The notes: generated by a model not told the origin, from the letters alone. Positions 1 to 8,200 are shown, counted from the stretch's first letter. The stretch is 34,152 nt of DNA from an uncultured Bacteroidota bacterium (GCA_902796805.1 CADBQG010000064.1:1-34152), one strand, 5' to 3'. A program made the numbers and translations.

Positions 1-564
1 AATGTCAGACAAGCATCCATTGAGCAAGAGATGACAGATAATGAGGCTGTATTGCAAAACATTAGGAGTCATTTCCATGTAAGTGAGCCTTTTGCATTAG
101 ACTCGGAATTACAGATAGGTGATGTACCAAACGTTGGGACATTGGATCCTTTGCCTAAATCGTTGACGAAGCCGGGTGTTCTGATGGTTATGATGGAAAA
201 CTATGATACAAAGAGTAAAAATTTCCTATCATCAGGAAAAATTGCTATTGGCATCAAATACACTAAAGATTCTATGGAAATAGTTGAACATCTGTCTTCC
301 ATAGGATTTGTGCTATTCCATCAACGAAAAACAGAAGGCCAACATCTTTTTGCATTGAAGAACACTTGCCACGTAGTTTCATCAGATGATTTAGACTCCG
401 ACAGATACAAGAATGTTACGACAACAAGAATGTATCTATCTGTTGACATAGACACATCAATAGAGTTGGACGCATCAACAATTAATTCAACAAAGAAAGA
501 ATGCACCAGAGCAACAAGATATGATGCACAATTTGCCACTCTTAATACACTGACAAATAATTAA
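1..564 (+). CDS. Hypothetical protein, C-terminal part, 5' end probably outside the window
   Basis: I do not recognise this protein. The reading frame is already open at base 1, so the ATG at 31 may be internal and the gene may start upstream. The visible 187 codons have no signal peptide, membrane segment or familiar catalytic motif. They contain mixed beta/alpha-looking sequence with several Ser/Thr/Asp-rich stretches, and a Met-rich patch (LMVMMEN) near codon 60. The gene is clearly more AT-rich than the housekeeping genes from 1 kb onward and resembles the right-arm genes in base use, which suggests acquired DNA. It ends at TAA 562-564, and a decayed TSCPD gene follows within 30 bases. 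Confidence is good that it is coding; its function is unknown. Confidence 0.6.
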   Translation, partial: NVRQASIEQEMTDNEAVLQNIRSHFHVSEPFALDSELQIGDVPNVGTLDPLPKSLTKPGVLMVMMENYDTKSKNFLSSGKIAIGIKYTKDSMEIVEHLSSIGFVLFHQRKTEGQHLFALKNTCHVVSSDDLDSDRYKNVTTTRMYLSVDIDTSIELDASTINSTKKECTRATRYDAQFATLNTLTNN

Positions 565-592
565 TTCTAACAATTAACAACCACCTATCCCC

Positions 593-775
593 CACACCCT
601 CTACAAGACCCAAGACACCTGCTCGCAGTTCATCGATGTAACCGTTGATGACGACGGTGTTATCCAGCAGGTCTTCTTCATGGGCGGATGCTACGGAAAC
701 CTCCAAGGCATCTGCCGACTGGTCGCGGCCAGCTGCCGAATGAACCGGAAAAAGACTATTTTTGCACGACTATAA
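593..775 (+). pseudogene. Remnant of a TSCPD-domain (TIGR03905-type) protein
   Basis: Frame 593-775 reads LYKTQDTCSQFIDVTVDDDG and then FFMGGCYGNLQGICRLV. This matches the N-terminal half of the small 'TSCPD domain' family (usual layout: YKTxGTCS..., GGCxGNLxxIxKLV, then C-terminal CG and TSCPDQ motifs). The piece has no start codon: an in-frame TAA at 575-577 lies just upstream and no ATG precedes the conserved part. It also lacks the C-terminal half, because after the RLV motif the sequence becomes unrelated and stops at 773-775. It is therefore truncated at both ends. What I see is about 45 codons of similarity; the family assignment is from memory of its motifs. Confidence 0.65.
757..764 (+). 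promoter_or_regulatory. Orphan Bacteroidota -7 box (TATTTTTG)
   Basis: TATTTTTG is a perfect TAnnTTTG match on the + strand. No plausible protein gene follows before tRNA-Lys, which is on the other strand. It may be the leftover promoter of a deleted gene, or drive a short transcript over about 771-860. I see no convincing -33 box. Confidence 0.35.
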
Positions 776-875
776 AATTCATCGAAAACCCACCCCAGAC
801 ACACTGGATGAAACTCTACCGACAACTTGTACGGACAGCCATGCGGCACCACTTTTTTCGTTATAATACACCAAC

Positions 876-912
876 AAAAAAAACACCCCGAACATTTAGT
901 TTGAGGTGCTTT
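876..912 (-). terminator. Intrinsic terminator of tRNA-Lys
   Basis: On the - strand, just past the tRNA 3' end, AAAGCACCTC pairs with GGGGTGTTTT (about 10 pairs including two G-U), with a 13-nt loop, and the 3' arm continues into eight T residues. It is placed to end the tRNA transcript. Confidence 0.7.
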
Positions 913-915
913 CAG

Positions 916-988
916 TGTCCCCTCAGGGACTCGAACCCTGGACCCATTGATTAAGAGTCAATTGCTCTACCAGCTGAGCTAAGGAGAC
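916..988 (-). tRNA. tRNA-Lys (anticodon CTT)
   Basis: Read on the - strand, a 7-bp acceptor stem GTCTCCT/AGGGGAC (one T-G pair), the D-arm with AGCTCAGCTGGTAGAGC, the anticodon arm TTGA-CTCTTAA-TCAA and the T-arm with GGTTCGAGTCC give a complete 73-nt cloverleaf ending in discriminator A. The loop CT-CTT-AA puts CTT in the anticodon, reading AAG lysine codons. CCA is not encoded. A promoter lies directly upstream (1006-1038) and a terminator directly downstream (876-912), so it is a single-gene transcription unit. Confidence 0.97.
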
Positions 989-1005
989 ATCAATTTTTTC
1001 GGCTG

Positions 1006-1038
1006 CAAATATAGAATTATTTTTATTACTTTCGCAAA
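1006..1038 (-). promoter_or_regulatory. Promoter of tRNA-Lys
   Basis: On the - strand TTTG (1035-1038) is followed after 21 bp by TATATTTG (1006-1013), matching the Bacteroidota -33/-7 pattern. The -7 box sits 17 bp before the tRNA 5' end. It overlaps the oppositely directed promoter of the adenosyltransferase gene. Confidence 0.75.
1027..1034 (+). promoter_or_regulatory. -7 box of the adenosyltransferase gene
   Basis: TACTTTCG is a one-mismatch TAnnTTTG box 12 bp before the ATG at 1047, implying a very short leader. It is embedded in the divergent tRNA-Lys promoter, so both polymerases compete for the same 40 bp. Confidence 0.5.
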
Positions 1039-1046
1039 AAAAAACG

Positions 1047-1586
1047 ATGAAAATTTATACACGCACAGGGGACAATGGAACAACTTCATTATCAGATGGT
1101 TCAAGAATTCAAAAAGACAGTTTGCTACTGCATTCATACGGCACTGTTGACGAACTCAACAGCTTTTTGGGGGTGCTGATTTCGCAATTTCAGGACAATT
1201 TCCTGTCTGAAACACAAAACCAGCTCTTTGTTGTGGGTGGTATGCTCGCCACACCGACGTCGGAGTGGGACAAGTTCTGGAACAAGGAGCAAATCCCTCA
1301 CTTCACTTCCATGATAGAGAGTGAGATTGACAGGCTCTCGGCCGACCTACCCCCGATGAGGGGCTTCATACTGCCCCAGGGCAACAGCGTTATAGCAGCG
1401 GCTCACGTGTGCCGTACAGTGTGCCGCAGGGCGGAACGGCATGTTTGTGGTCTGTTGCATGAGGACGAGATTTACAAAGACATCCAGATATTGCTGAACC
1501 GCCTCTCGGATTATTTCTTTATTTTGGCGAGATTTCTTCATAAAATTTCAAGCATTGACGAAACTCTCTATAAACCAAAGCGTTAA
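1047..1586 (+). CDS. PduO-type cob(I)alamin adenosyltransferase
   Basis: This cytosolic enzyme transfers the adenosyl group of ATP to cob(I)alamin to make adenosylcobalamin, the cofactor of methylmalonyl-CoA mutase and related enzymes. The 179-residue length fits the family. The N-terminal ATP-binding loop is visible as YTRTGDNGTTSL (residues 4-15), followed by GTVDELNSFLG. The C-terminal family signature is CRTVCRRAERHV near residue 120, and the tail NRLSDYFFILARF matches the conserved NRLSD-FF end. The protein is all-helical in the known family and works as a trimer. It stands alone, with its own short-leader promoter and no cobalamin genes nearby. The start is fixed by the motif right after it. 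PduO-type is distinguished from CobA/BtuR and EutT by these motifs. Confidence 0.93.
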   Translation: MKIYTRTGDNGTTSLSDGSRIQKDSLLLHSYGTVDELNSFLGVLISQFQDNFLSETQNQLFVVGGMLATPTSEWDKFWNKEQIPHFTSMIESEIDRLSADLPPMRGFILPQGNSVIAAAHVCRTVCRRAERHVCGLLHEDEIYKDIQILLNRLSDYFFILARFLHKISSIDETLYKPKR

Positions 1587-1601
1587 GAAAGGCACTTTTT
1601 T

Positions 1602-1632
1602 TTTGTTTTGTGAAAATATATTTTTATTTTTG
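1602..1632 (+). promoter_or_regulatory. Promoter of the DUF2795 gene
   Basis: TTTG at 1602-1605, a 19-bp spacer and TATTTTTG at 1625-1632 form a full Bacteroidota-type promoter. The start codon follows about 40 bp later at 1672. Confidence 0.75.
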
Positions 1633-1671
1633 CCGCCTTAAAAAATAACACCATTAAATAAAACTTAACTT

Positions 1672-1893
1672 ATGTATTGGACTTTAGAATTAGCCACACG
1701 ATTGGAAGATGCTCCCTGGCCTGCAACACGCGACGAACTCCTCGACTACGCAGTACGCTCCGGCGCACCCCTCGAGGTTATCGAAAACCTACAGGAAATT
1801 GATGACGAGGGCGAGACATACGACTCCATCGAGGACATCTGGCCCGACTATCCGTCGAAGGACGACTTTTTCTTCAACGAGGACGAATACTGA
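1672..1893 (+). CDS. DUF2795 domain-containing small acidic protein
   Basis: This is a 73-residue, strongly acidic protein of a family found throughout the Bacteroidota, where it is usually annotated as DUF2795. The sequence opens MYWTLELATRLEDAPWPATR, continues with ELLDYAVRSGAPLEVIENLQ, and ends in a Trp/Asp/Phe-rich acidic tail (DIWPDYPSKDDFFFNEDEY). This is the near-invariant form I recall for the order. It has no signal peptide or membrane segment. The function is not known; the acidic surface suggests a binding role. It has its own promoter (1602-1632) and terminator (1914-1941), so it is a single-gene unit. Confidence 0.88.
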   Translation: MYWTLELATRLEDAPWPATRDELLDYAVRSGAPLEVIENLQEIDDEGETYDSIEDIWPDYPSKDDFFFNEDEY

Positions 1894-1913
1894 TTTAACT
1901 TACTTGATAAAAC

Positions 1914-1941
1914 AAAAGCGCGCTGATATGGCGCGTTTTTT
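1914..1941 (+). terminator. Intrinsic terminator after the DUF2795 gene
   Basis: AAAAGCGCGC (1914-1923) pairs with GCGCGTTTTT (1931-1940) around the loop TGATATG, and the arm runs into a T tract. It lies 20 bp after the stop codon. Confidence 0.85.
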
Positions 1942-1947
1942 ATTATG

Positions 1948-1977
1948 TTGTTTGATGTAATAAAAATTGTATCTTTG
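1948..1977 (+). promoter_or_regulatory. Promoter of tpiA
   Basis: TTG at 1948-1950, a 19-bp spacer and a perfect TATCTTTG at 1970-1977. The box lies 21 bp before the ATG at 1999. It rules out the longer frame that opens at 1945, because that start would be upstream of the transcription start. Confidence 0.8.
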
Positions 1978-1998
1978 CTGAACAAAAACACCCATATT

Positions 1999-2784
1999 AT
2001 GAGCAAATCAAAAATAGTTATCGGAAACTGGAAAATGAACAAAAGTTTTGACGAGGCAGAAGACCTCATAACAACAATCGAGGAGTCGCTGGCCGACTAC
2101 CAGCTTGAAACCGAGGTTGTACTATGTCCCCCTGCCATTTATGCAGAGCTCGTCACAGACCACGCGTCGCTCGAGGACAGCAGGTTCTATGCCGGCCTGC
2201 AGAATGTCAGCGAATACGACAATGGGGCCTACACTGGCGAGGTCTCGGCCTCGATGCTCGCAAGCATGGATGTTGATTTCTGCATTGTGGGGCACTCCGA
2301 GCGCAGGAAGTATTTCGGCGAAACCGACACCGTTGTCCTGAAGAAGATGAGGCAGCTCCTCGACCAGCAGCTGATACCGGTTATGTGCTGCGGTGAGATT
2401 CTGGAAGACAGGAAGTCAGGGCGGCACCAGGACGTAGTGAAAGCCCAGATTGAGGCAACACTCTATGAACTGACCCCCGAGCAGATGGAACGCACCATGG
2501 TGGCCTACGAGCCCGTGTGGGCGATAGGTACAGGAGAGACAGCAACGCCGGCGCAGGCGCAAGAGATGCTTGCCTTCATCCGTTCGCTCATAGAGAAAAA
2601 GTTCGGCACCGAGGTGGCCTACAACACATACATCCTCTACGGCGGTAGCTGCAACGCGGCAAACGCCCTGAGCATATTCTCGCAGCCCGACGTCGACGGC
2701 GGGCTCATAGGCGGCGCGTCGCTCAAGGCCGACGAGTTCATCAAGATAATAGAAGCTGCCGAGACTGCCGGCAAAGATAACTGA
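1999..2784 (+). CDS. tpiA: Triosephosphate isomerase
   Basis: This glycolytic enzyme interconverts dihydroxyacetone phosphate and glyceraldehyde 3-phosphate in the cytosol. The 261 residues form one TIM barrel. Substrate-binding Asn and Lys are in GNWKMNK (residues 9-15), the catalytic His is in GHSERR, the catalytic Glu is in AYEPVWAIGTG (the start of the flexible loop 6), and the phosphate-binding motifs YGGS and GGLIGGASL follow. YGGSC carries Cys where Val is usual, a small difference. I chose the ATG at 1999 over an in-frame start at 1945 because it begins at the family's usual SKIVIGNWKMNK and follows a promoter at 1948-1977. The next gene starts 2 bases after its stop, so it heads the tpiA-ompA-murC transcription unit. 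Confidence 0.97.
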   Translation: MSKSKIVIGNWKMNKSFDEAEDLITTIEESLADYQLETEVVLCPPAIYAELVTDHASLEDSRFYAGLQNVSEYDNGAYTGEVSASMLASMDVDFCIVGHSERRKYFGETDTVVLKKMRQLLDQQLIPVMCCGEILEDRKSGRHQDVVKAQIEATLYELTPEQMERTMVAYEPVWAIGTGETATPAQAQEMLAFIRSLIEKKFGTEVAYNTYILYGGSCNAANALSIFSQPDVDGGLIGGASLKADEFIKIIEAAETAGKDN

Positions 2785-2786
2785 CC

Positions 2787-4805
2787 ATGACCCCGAGATT
2801 CCTGGCATACTTGCTTCTCATGCTGCTTCCGCTCTGCTCCGCGAGGGCGCAAGACGACGACCCGTGCAAGCAAACAATGGACAAGAACAGCGAGAAACTT
2901 TTCAAAAAGGCAAGAGACCTGCACAAGTCAGGAAAAAAAAGCGAGGCCTACGAGATCTACGAGGAAATACTCTCAGACCATCCCGAATACTTGGAGGTCA
3001 ACTATTACTATGCCTTGGGATACTACCTTCCCCTTGCCGACAACCAGTTCGTTTCGAAAAGCGCCGGCAAGTCTGACGTGAAGAAGTGTCTCGCAGCCTT
3101 CAACAGAATGTATGAGACCTGCCCATACCACCGCCCGTACTGCAACCTTTACGCCGCGCGACTCGCATACTTCAACGAGGATTTCGCCGAGGCGGAGAAG
3201 TTCGCGAGGGTCATAGTTGACAACCCCGACATGTTCAGTTCGGCGAAGGAAGCAGACAAACTCAAGGAGGCAGAACTTATTCTGAAGAAGTCGGGCTTTT
3301 ACCGCGACATACTCAGCAACAAGGTTCCGTTCGACCCAAAGCCGGTGGGCGGCATCTCAACCTCCGACGACGAGTACCTCGGCACGCTCTCACCCGACGG
3401 CTCGCACTTCTATTTCACGCGCCGCAAGTACGTAACCTCTTCAAACCCTTTTGCCAACGGGGAGAAGGAACTGAAGGAGTTCTTCAGCAGGGCGGATCGG
3501 TCGGCGGGCGGCTTCGGCAGTGGCGACGCGCTTCCTTTCCCGTTCAACAGGGCGGAAGGGGAGGGGAGTCCCACCATCAATCTCACCAACGACCTCCTGA
3601 TCTTCACCCAGCGTCACACCGTGAGCCTTCAGGGCGGCAGCTATCCGAACTACGACCTCTATTTCTCGGAATTCATTGACGGTGATTGGACAGAACCCCG
3701 GCCGCTGCCCGGGAAAATCAACAGGAAGGACACCTGGGAGTCGCAGCCCTCGCTGAGTTCGGACGGAAAGGTGCTGTTCTTCGCCAGCGACCGGCCTGGA
3801 GGGTTCGGCGGCTCCGACATCTGGTTCTCGGTGCGCAACAGCGACGGCTCTTGGCGCGACCCGGTGAACATTGGCCCCGCAATAAACACCTCTAAGAACG
3901 AACGCTCGCCATTCCTGCACACCGACAGCAGGACACTCTATTTCTCCTCCAACGGCCACGACGGACTCGGGGGACAGGACGTCTTCTACTCAAAACTTGA
4001 CTCCAAAGATCGCTGGTCGGTGCCGAAGAACATCGGATATCCGATAAACACTGAGAACGACGAGGTTGACTTCTTTGTCAGCCTTGACGGGAAAACCGGA
4101 TACTTCTCCTCAAACAACTACGGTGAGAAGGACTGGAACATCTACGAGTTCGAACTCTACGAGGAAGCCAGACCGCACACAATGGTCATTGTGAAAGGCA
4201 AGGTCTCGATTGACGAAGGAACTCTCGAGGACGCCGTCGTAGAGCTTCGCGACACCAACGCAAATGTCGTCTCCACAGGCATCGTCAGCGCCAATACTGG
4301 CCAATACGCCGTTGCCGCCGAAGTGAACAAAGAAAACCCGCAGCCCCTGATCCTTAACGTCAAAAAAGAAGGATATTCTTTTGACACTCAGATAATAACA
4401 CCAGAAGATGTTACCTCCGACATCGTCGAAAAGGATGCCGAAGTGAAATCGGTGGAGGTTGGCAAGGTATGCGACCTCCGCGACATCCACTACCAGACTA
4501 ACGACTACAGTCTCACCCAGGAGTCCAAAACGCTCCTGAACCTTTTTGTGGAATTTCTGAAGGAGAACCCGACAGTCAAGGTGGAGATACAGGGCCACAC
4601 CGACAACATCGGGCGCGACGCAGACAACCTTTTGCTTTCCGAACGTCGCGCTAAGGCCGTGTACGACTATGTGATGAGCCACGGTGTACCGGCAGGAAGG
4701 CTCAGATACAAGGGTTACGGGCGTACAATGCCCATCGCCCCGAACTCAACAGAAGAGGGTAGGGCAAAAAACCGCAGGACAGTTTTTCTGATTTATGAGA
4801 AATAG
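2787..4805 (+). CDS. OmpA-family envelope protein with TPR, WD40-like and carboxypeptidase-regulatory domains
   Basis: This is a 672-residue exported protein that probably links the outer membrane or a periplasmic complex to peptidoglycan. A signal peptide (residues 1-21, cleavage after SARA) is followed by TPR-like helices (about 28-165). A block of WD40-like PD40 strands comes next (about 180-440), showing repeats such as GTLSPDGSHFYF, PSLSSDGKVLFFASDRPGG and DGKTGYFSSN. Then come a CarboxypepD_reg-like beta domain (about 455-535) and an OmpA_C peptidoglycan-binding domain (about 555-672) with EIQGHTDNIG, LSERRAKAVYDYV and NRRTVFLIYEK. This domain order is that of PorE of the type IX secretion system and of several paralogues, so PorE is possible but not provable here. 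Unlike PorE there is no good lipobox. The gene overlaps murC by 11 nt. Confidence 0.87.
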   Translation: MTPRFLAYLLLMLLPLCSARAQDDDPCKQTMDKNSEKLFKKARDLHKSGKKSEAYEIYEEILSDHPEYLEVNYYYALGYYLPLADNQFVSKSAGKSDVKKCLAAFNRMYETCPYHRPYCNLYAARLAYFNEDFAEAEKFARVIVDNPDMFSSAKEADKLKEAELILKKSGFYRDILSNKVPFDPKPVGGISTSDDEYLGTLSPDGSHFYFTRRKYVTSSNPFANGEKELKEFFSRADRSAGGFGSGDALPFPFNRAEGEGSPTINLTNDLLIFTQRHTVSLQGGSYPNYDLYFSEFIDGDWTEPRPLPGKINRKDTWESQPSLSSDGKVLFFASDRPGGFGGSDIWFSVRNSDGSWRDPVNIGPAINTSKNERSPFLHTDSRTLYFSSNGHDGLGGQDVFYSKLDSKDRWSVPKNIGYPINTENDEVDFFVSLDGKTGYFSSNNYGEKDWNIYEFELYEEARPHTMVIVKGKVSIDEGTLEDAVVELRDTNANVVSTGIVSANTGQYAVAAEVNKENPQPLILNVKKEGYSFDTQIITPEDVTSDIVEKDAEVKSVEVGKVCDLRDIHYQTNDYSLTQESKTLLNLFVEFLKENPTVKVEIQGHTDNIGRDADNLLLSERRAKAVYDYVMSHGVPAGRLRYKGYGRTMPIAPNSTEEGRAKNRRTVFLIYEK

Positions 4806-6180
4806 AAAGATTTACTTTTTGGGGATAGGTGGCATCGGAATGAGCGCGCTTGCCCAGTACTTCATGCAAGAGGGATGCGAAGTGCACGGATACGACCTTA
4901 CACCATCGCCGATCACCGACATGCTGTCGCGGAAAGGCGCGCACATCCATTTCGAGCCCGATGTGGACGCCATTCCCGACGACATCGAACTCGCCGTGTT
5001 CACGCCGGCAATACACCCCGACTTCCCAGAGTACAGACATCTCGAGGCCATGGGCGTAAGGCTGCTCAAGCGCTCGCAGGTGCTGGGAATCGTAACAGAT
5101 AAATTCCGGACGATTGCAGTTGCCGGGACTCATGGTAAGACTACCACAACATCCATGGTCGAGCACATCCTTCACGGCATACCGAACACACTTCTCGCCT
5201 TCATCGGCGGTATATCCAAGAATATAGACGACAACTATTACTATGAAAAAAGGTCAGGCTCAAGCGGAATGCCAATTTCCGTGGTGGAGGCCGACGAGTA
5301 CGACCGCTCTTTCCTCACGCTTCACCCGGCAGTCTCTGTTATCACTTCCGTTGACGCGGACCACCTTGACATATACAAGAACGACTCTAATCTCGAAGCT
5401 GCCTTCCAGCAGTTCGCCAACCAGTCTGAGTATATGATTGTTGAAGAAAAAGTCAATGATAAGATAACCAAAGACCCGGCAAAAAAGCTCGTCTACGGCT
5501 TGTCTGACAGCTGCGACTGCCGTCCGTTCAACATACGGCATTCAGGCGAGAACACGATTTTCGATCTGCACACGCCTTTCGTCGTCCTGAAGGATTTGCG
5601 CACAAACCTGCACGGCATATACAACATCCTGAATTTCACTGCCGCTATCTCCGCATTTCTTTTAATAAAAGAGATTGGCGGCCTTCATTCTGACAATGCA
5701 ATTGATTTACAGGATTTTGTAGGGGAGAAAACATCGTCGTTCCTCGGCGTGAAGAGGAGGTTCGACTATATCGTGAAACGCGACGATATGGTGTTCATCG
5801 ACGACTATGCCCATCATCCTAACGAGATGAGGTCGTTCTTCAATGCTGTCAGGGAACTCTATCCCGGGAAAAAAGTCTGCGGTGTCTTCCAGCCGCACCT
5901 GTACTCACGCACAAGGGATTTCGCCGACGACTTCGCCGGCGCGCTATCGCTTCTCGACAAGGTCATTCTTCTCCCAATTTATCCCGCCCGCGAGGCTCCG
6001 ATAGAAGGCATAGACTCCGAATTCCTGCTCGGGAAGATCCCGATAACCGACAAGTTAGTGCTTCAAAAAGGAGAACTTGCCGGGCACCTGAAAGAGAACA
6101 GACCGGAAGTGCTGCTCACAGTCGGGGCCGGCGACATCGACAGACTGGTGCCGTTGATTGCCGAGGCATTGTCAGAATGA
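4795..6180 (+). CDS. murC: UDP-N-acetylmuramate--L-alanine ligase
   Basis: MurC is the cytosolic ATP-dependent ligase that adds L-alanine to UDP-MurNAc, the first amino acid of the peptidoglycan stem peptide. The 461-residue length fits. The N-terminal Rossmann motif LGIGGIGMSALA binds the UDP sugar. The ATP loop AGTHGKTTTTSM is near residue 110, VVEADEYDRSFL carries the catalytic Glu/Asp of the central domain, and the C-terminal domain shows DDYAHHPNEM and FQPHLYSRT. The EADEYDRS form is the one seen in Bacteroidota MurC; Mpl is a possible confusion but usually differs in these motifs. The gene starts inside the end of the OmpA-type gene, so translation is coupled. It is not beside other mur/fts genes in this window, unlike the usual division cluster. 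Confidence 0.9.
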   Translation: MRNRKIYFLGIGGIGMSALAQYFMQEGCEVHGYDLTPSPITDMLSRKGAHIHFEPDVDAIPDDIELAVFTPAIHPDFPEYRHLEAMGVRLLKRSQVLGIVTDKFRTIAVAGTHGKTTTTSMVEHILHGIPNTLLAFIGGISKNIDDNYYYEKRSGSSGMPISVVEADEYDRSFLTLHPAVSVITSVDADHLDIYKNDSNLEAAFQQFANQSEYMIVEEKVNDKITKDPAKKLVYGLSDSCDCRPFNIRHSGENTIFDLHTPFVVLKDLRTNLHGIYNILNFTAAISAFLLIKEIGGLHSDNAIDLQDFVGEKTSSFLGVKRRFDYIVKRDDMVFIDDYAHHPNEMRSFFNAVRELYPGKKVCGVFQPHLYSRTRDFADDFAGALSLLDKVILLPIYPAREAPIEGIDSEFLLGKIPITDKLVLQKGELAGHLKENRPEVLLTVGAGDIDRLVPLIAEALSE

Positions 6181-6326
6181 TTCTTTATGACAACATCATG
6201 TTGGAAATCTCAAAAATGATTTCGACATGAATGCGCGGACATCATAAATTTTTGTAAATTCGCGGTCTGCTTTTCAAGGCATTCACCGTTGTTTGCCGGA
6301 GCAGAAAAAACGACCACATCTCACTT

Positions 6327-7064
6327 ATGCATTGTTCAGAATCAATTGTAGCAAAAAATGTTCAGATCACGTCAGACATTTTTGTAATTGACGTGGAGAA
6401 TCCGGGACTCAAAATAAATCCGGGACAGTTTTTCATGATAAAAGGGTGGAGCGGTGAGCCAACTCTTATGCGTCCTATCAGCGTTTTCAAGGCTGACGTG
6501 CGGATCTTGAGTTTCATGTATAGGGTAGTGGGAAAGGGCACGCGACTGTTGTCCTTAATGCAGGAAGGAGACAAACTCACTGTTCTTGGTCCGTGCGGCA
6601 ACGGGTATCCTGTTGACGAGATCAGCGGCAACGTCGCCCTTGTCGGCGGCGGGGTGGGGATACCGCCGCTTTGCCATACCGCAAAGGTGCTTTCGGGAAA
6701 AGGCTGCCGGGTTGACGCCTGCCTCGGATACCGGAACGAAGTGTTCGCCGCTTCCGATTTTGAGCCTTACTGTAACACTGTGGCCATATCCACCGAGGAT
6801 GGCAGCTCCGGGTACAAGGGGTTCGTTACCGACATTCTACAGCCTGAAAATTACGACTTCATACTCACATGCGGTCCTGAAGTGATGATGCGCAGTGTGG
6901 TTGCCAAAGCCGCAGGTTCCGGAGCCAAGGTCTTCTGCTCACTTGAACACCGCATGGCTTGTGGCATAGGAGCGTGCCTCGGATGCAGCATACGGACGAA
7001 AAAGGGAATGAGGCGCGTGTGCAAGGAGGGACCTGTGTTCGACAGCGCGTTGCTCGACTGGTGA
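6327..7064 (+). CDS. pyrK: Dihydroorotate dehydrogenase B, electron transfer subunit
   Basis: PyrK is the FAD and [2Fe-2S] subunit that passes electrons from dihydroorotate, through PyrD, to NAD+ in pyrimidine synthesis. The 245 residues comprise an FAD-binding barrel with the flavin motif LMRPISVF (about residue 47), an NAD-binding half with [10 protein letters not shown] (about 107), and a C-terminal iron-sulfur loop. The four ligand cysteines lie in [13 protein letters not shown] and in the later RVCKEGPVF. It is followed 22 bases later by pyrD, and the two form the usual class 1B heterotetramer. The 146-bp gap before it contains a TAAATTCG box with only weak promoter similarity. The start at 6327 puts the conserved beta strand at the expected place. 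Confidence 0.95.
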   Translation: MHCSESIVAKNVQITSDIFVIDVENPGLKINPGQFFMIKGWSGEPTLMRPISVFKADVRILSFMYRVVGKGTRLLSLMQEGDKLTVLGPCGNGYPVDEISGNVALVGGGVGIPPLCHTAKVLSGKGCRVDACLGYRNEVFAASDFEPYCNTVAISTEDGSSGYKGFVTDILQPENYDFILTCGPEVMMRSVVAKAAGSGAKVFCSLEHRMACGIGACLGCSIRTKKGMRRVCKEGPVFDSALLDW

Positions 7065-7086
7065 AACCAAAATCAAAAATCATCTC

Positions 7087-7998
7087 ATGACAAAAAAAGC
7101 AAACCTTTCAACAAATATCTGCGGCATAGCGTTCAAGAACCCGGTGATTGCCGCGTCCGGGACATTCGGCTTCGGGGAGGAGTACAACGAACTCTACGAC
7201 GTGTCGGTGTTGGGCGGCATTTCCTCCAAGGGCCTGACACTACACCCGAAAGACGGCAACGAGGGCATCCGTGTGTGGGAGACGGCCTCTGGTATGATGA
7301 ACAGCGTAGGGCTTCAAAATCCTGGTATCGAGAACTTTATTAAGAGCGGCATCCCGCTGATGCGCAGGTTCGACACCGTGCTGATAGCCAACATGGGAGG
7401 GCACAGCATGGATGACTACGTCACTGGCGCCGCGATGCTGTCGGAGGCCGACATCGACATGCTCGAGCTGAACATCTCGTGTCCCAACGTGAAAAGCGGC
7501 GGCATGGCTTTCGGCGTGAAGGCCGATGTTGCGGCGGAAGTCGTGAAAGCAGTGCGGGCTGTGTGCCGGAAGCCGCTCGTGGTCAAGCTTTCGCCTAACG
7601 CGGAGAACATCGTGGAGATGGCGCAGGCGTGTGAGCGCGCGGGTGCCGATGCGCTTTCGCTTGTGAACACTTTCCAGGCCATGGCCATCGACATACACAC
7701 GAGAAAGCCCGTCTTCAACAACGTATATGCCGGTCTTTCAGGGGCGGCTATAAAGCCTATAGCCCTGAGGATGGTGCACTCGGTATGCAAGAATGTAGGC
7801 ATTCCAGTCATAGGGCTCGGAGGTGTTTACATTGCCGAGGATGTTCTCGAGTTCATGATGGCCGGAGCCGCCGCAGTGCAGATCGGCACCGTCAACTTCA
7901 ACAATCCGTTTGCCGGGAAAACAATAGTCGACAATCTCTTTCAACTATGTGAGAAAGAGAAAATTGAAGACATCAACTCTGTGCGCGGCTGCGTCTGA
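7087..7998 (+). CDS. pyrD: Dihydroorotate dehydrogenase B, catalytic subunit (class 1B)
   Basis: PyrD oxidises dihydroorotate to orotate with FMN, the fourth step of de novo pyrimidine synthesis. The 303 residues form a TIM barrel. FMN and substrate motifs are visible as [13 protein letters not shown] (about residue 18), [13 protein letters not shown] (about 70), the active-site loop [15 protein letters not shown] with the catalytic Cys typical of class 1 enzymes (about 130), VVKLSPN (about 165), LVNTF, and the C-terminal phosphate site IGLGGV with QIGT. The catalytic Cys, rather than Ser, together with pyrK just upstream, assigns it to the NAD-linked class 1B form. The pair ends at 7998, and about 200 bp follow with no gene and no clear terminator. 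Confidence 0.96.
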   Translation: MTKKANLSTNICGIAFKNPVIAASGTFGFGEEYNELYDVSVLGGISSKGLTLHPKDGNEGIRVWETASGMMNSVGLQNPGIENFIKSGIPLMRRFDTVLIANMGGHSMDDYVTGAAMLSEADIDMLELNISCPNVKSGGMAFGVKADVAAEVVKAVRAVCRKPLVVKLSPNAENIVEMAQACERAGADALSLVNTFQAMAIDIHTRKPVFNNVYAGLSGAAIKPIALRMVHSVCKNVGIPVIGLGGVYIAEDVLEFMMAGAAAVQIGTVNFNNPFAGKTIVDNLFQLCEKEKIEDINSVRGCV

Positions 7999-8200
7999 CC
8001 TAAATATACTATCAGGCAAGGTTCTGTTTCTATCAGATTAGATTGTTTCATAATTTATATTATGTTAAATAGGATTGTGACTATTACCTTTCTTAACATT
8101 ATGAATTACGATAACTGACTAAAACACAATTCTCATTATGTAGGTTGATATCGGTCCGAGAATTGAAATTTGAAAAGAAGGCGAATATTTGTCTGGAAAA

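Noticed and set aside
688..954. An 88-codon + strand open frame crossing tRNA-Lys
   Set aside because: Its end (LRDSNPGPID) is the usual artefact of translating the complement of a tRNA, and the rest covers the TSCPD remnant and a terminator.
1945..1998. 18-codon N-terminal extension of tpiA
   Set aside because: It contains the promoter boxes, and the family begins at the later ATG.
4110..4682. A 190-codon - strand frame opposite the OmpA domain
   Set aside because: Antisense shadow of a well-conserved domain with no promoter or family match.
8040..8200. Possible decayed gene or RNA between pyrD and the methyltransferase gene
   Set aside because: AT-rich, with only a 7-bp AATTCTC/GAGAATT inverted repeat; no frame or structure I can support.
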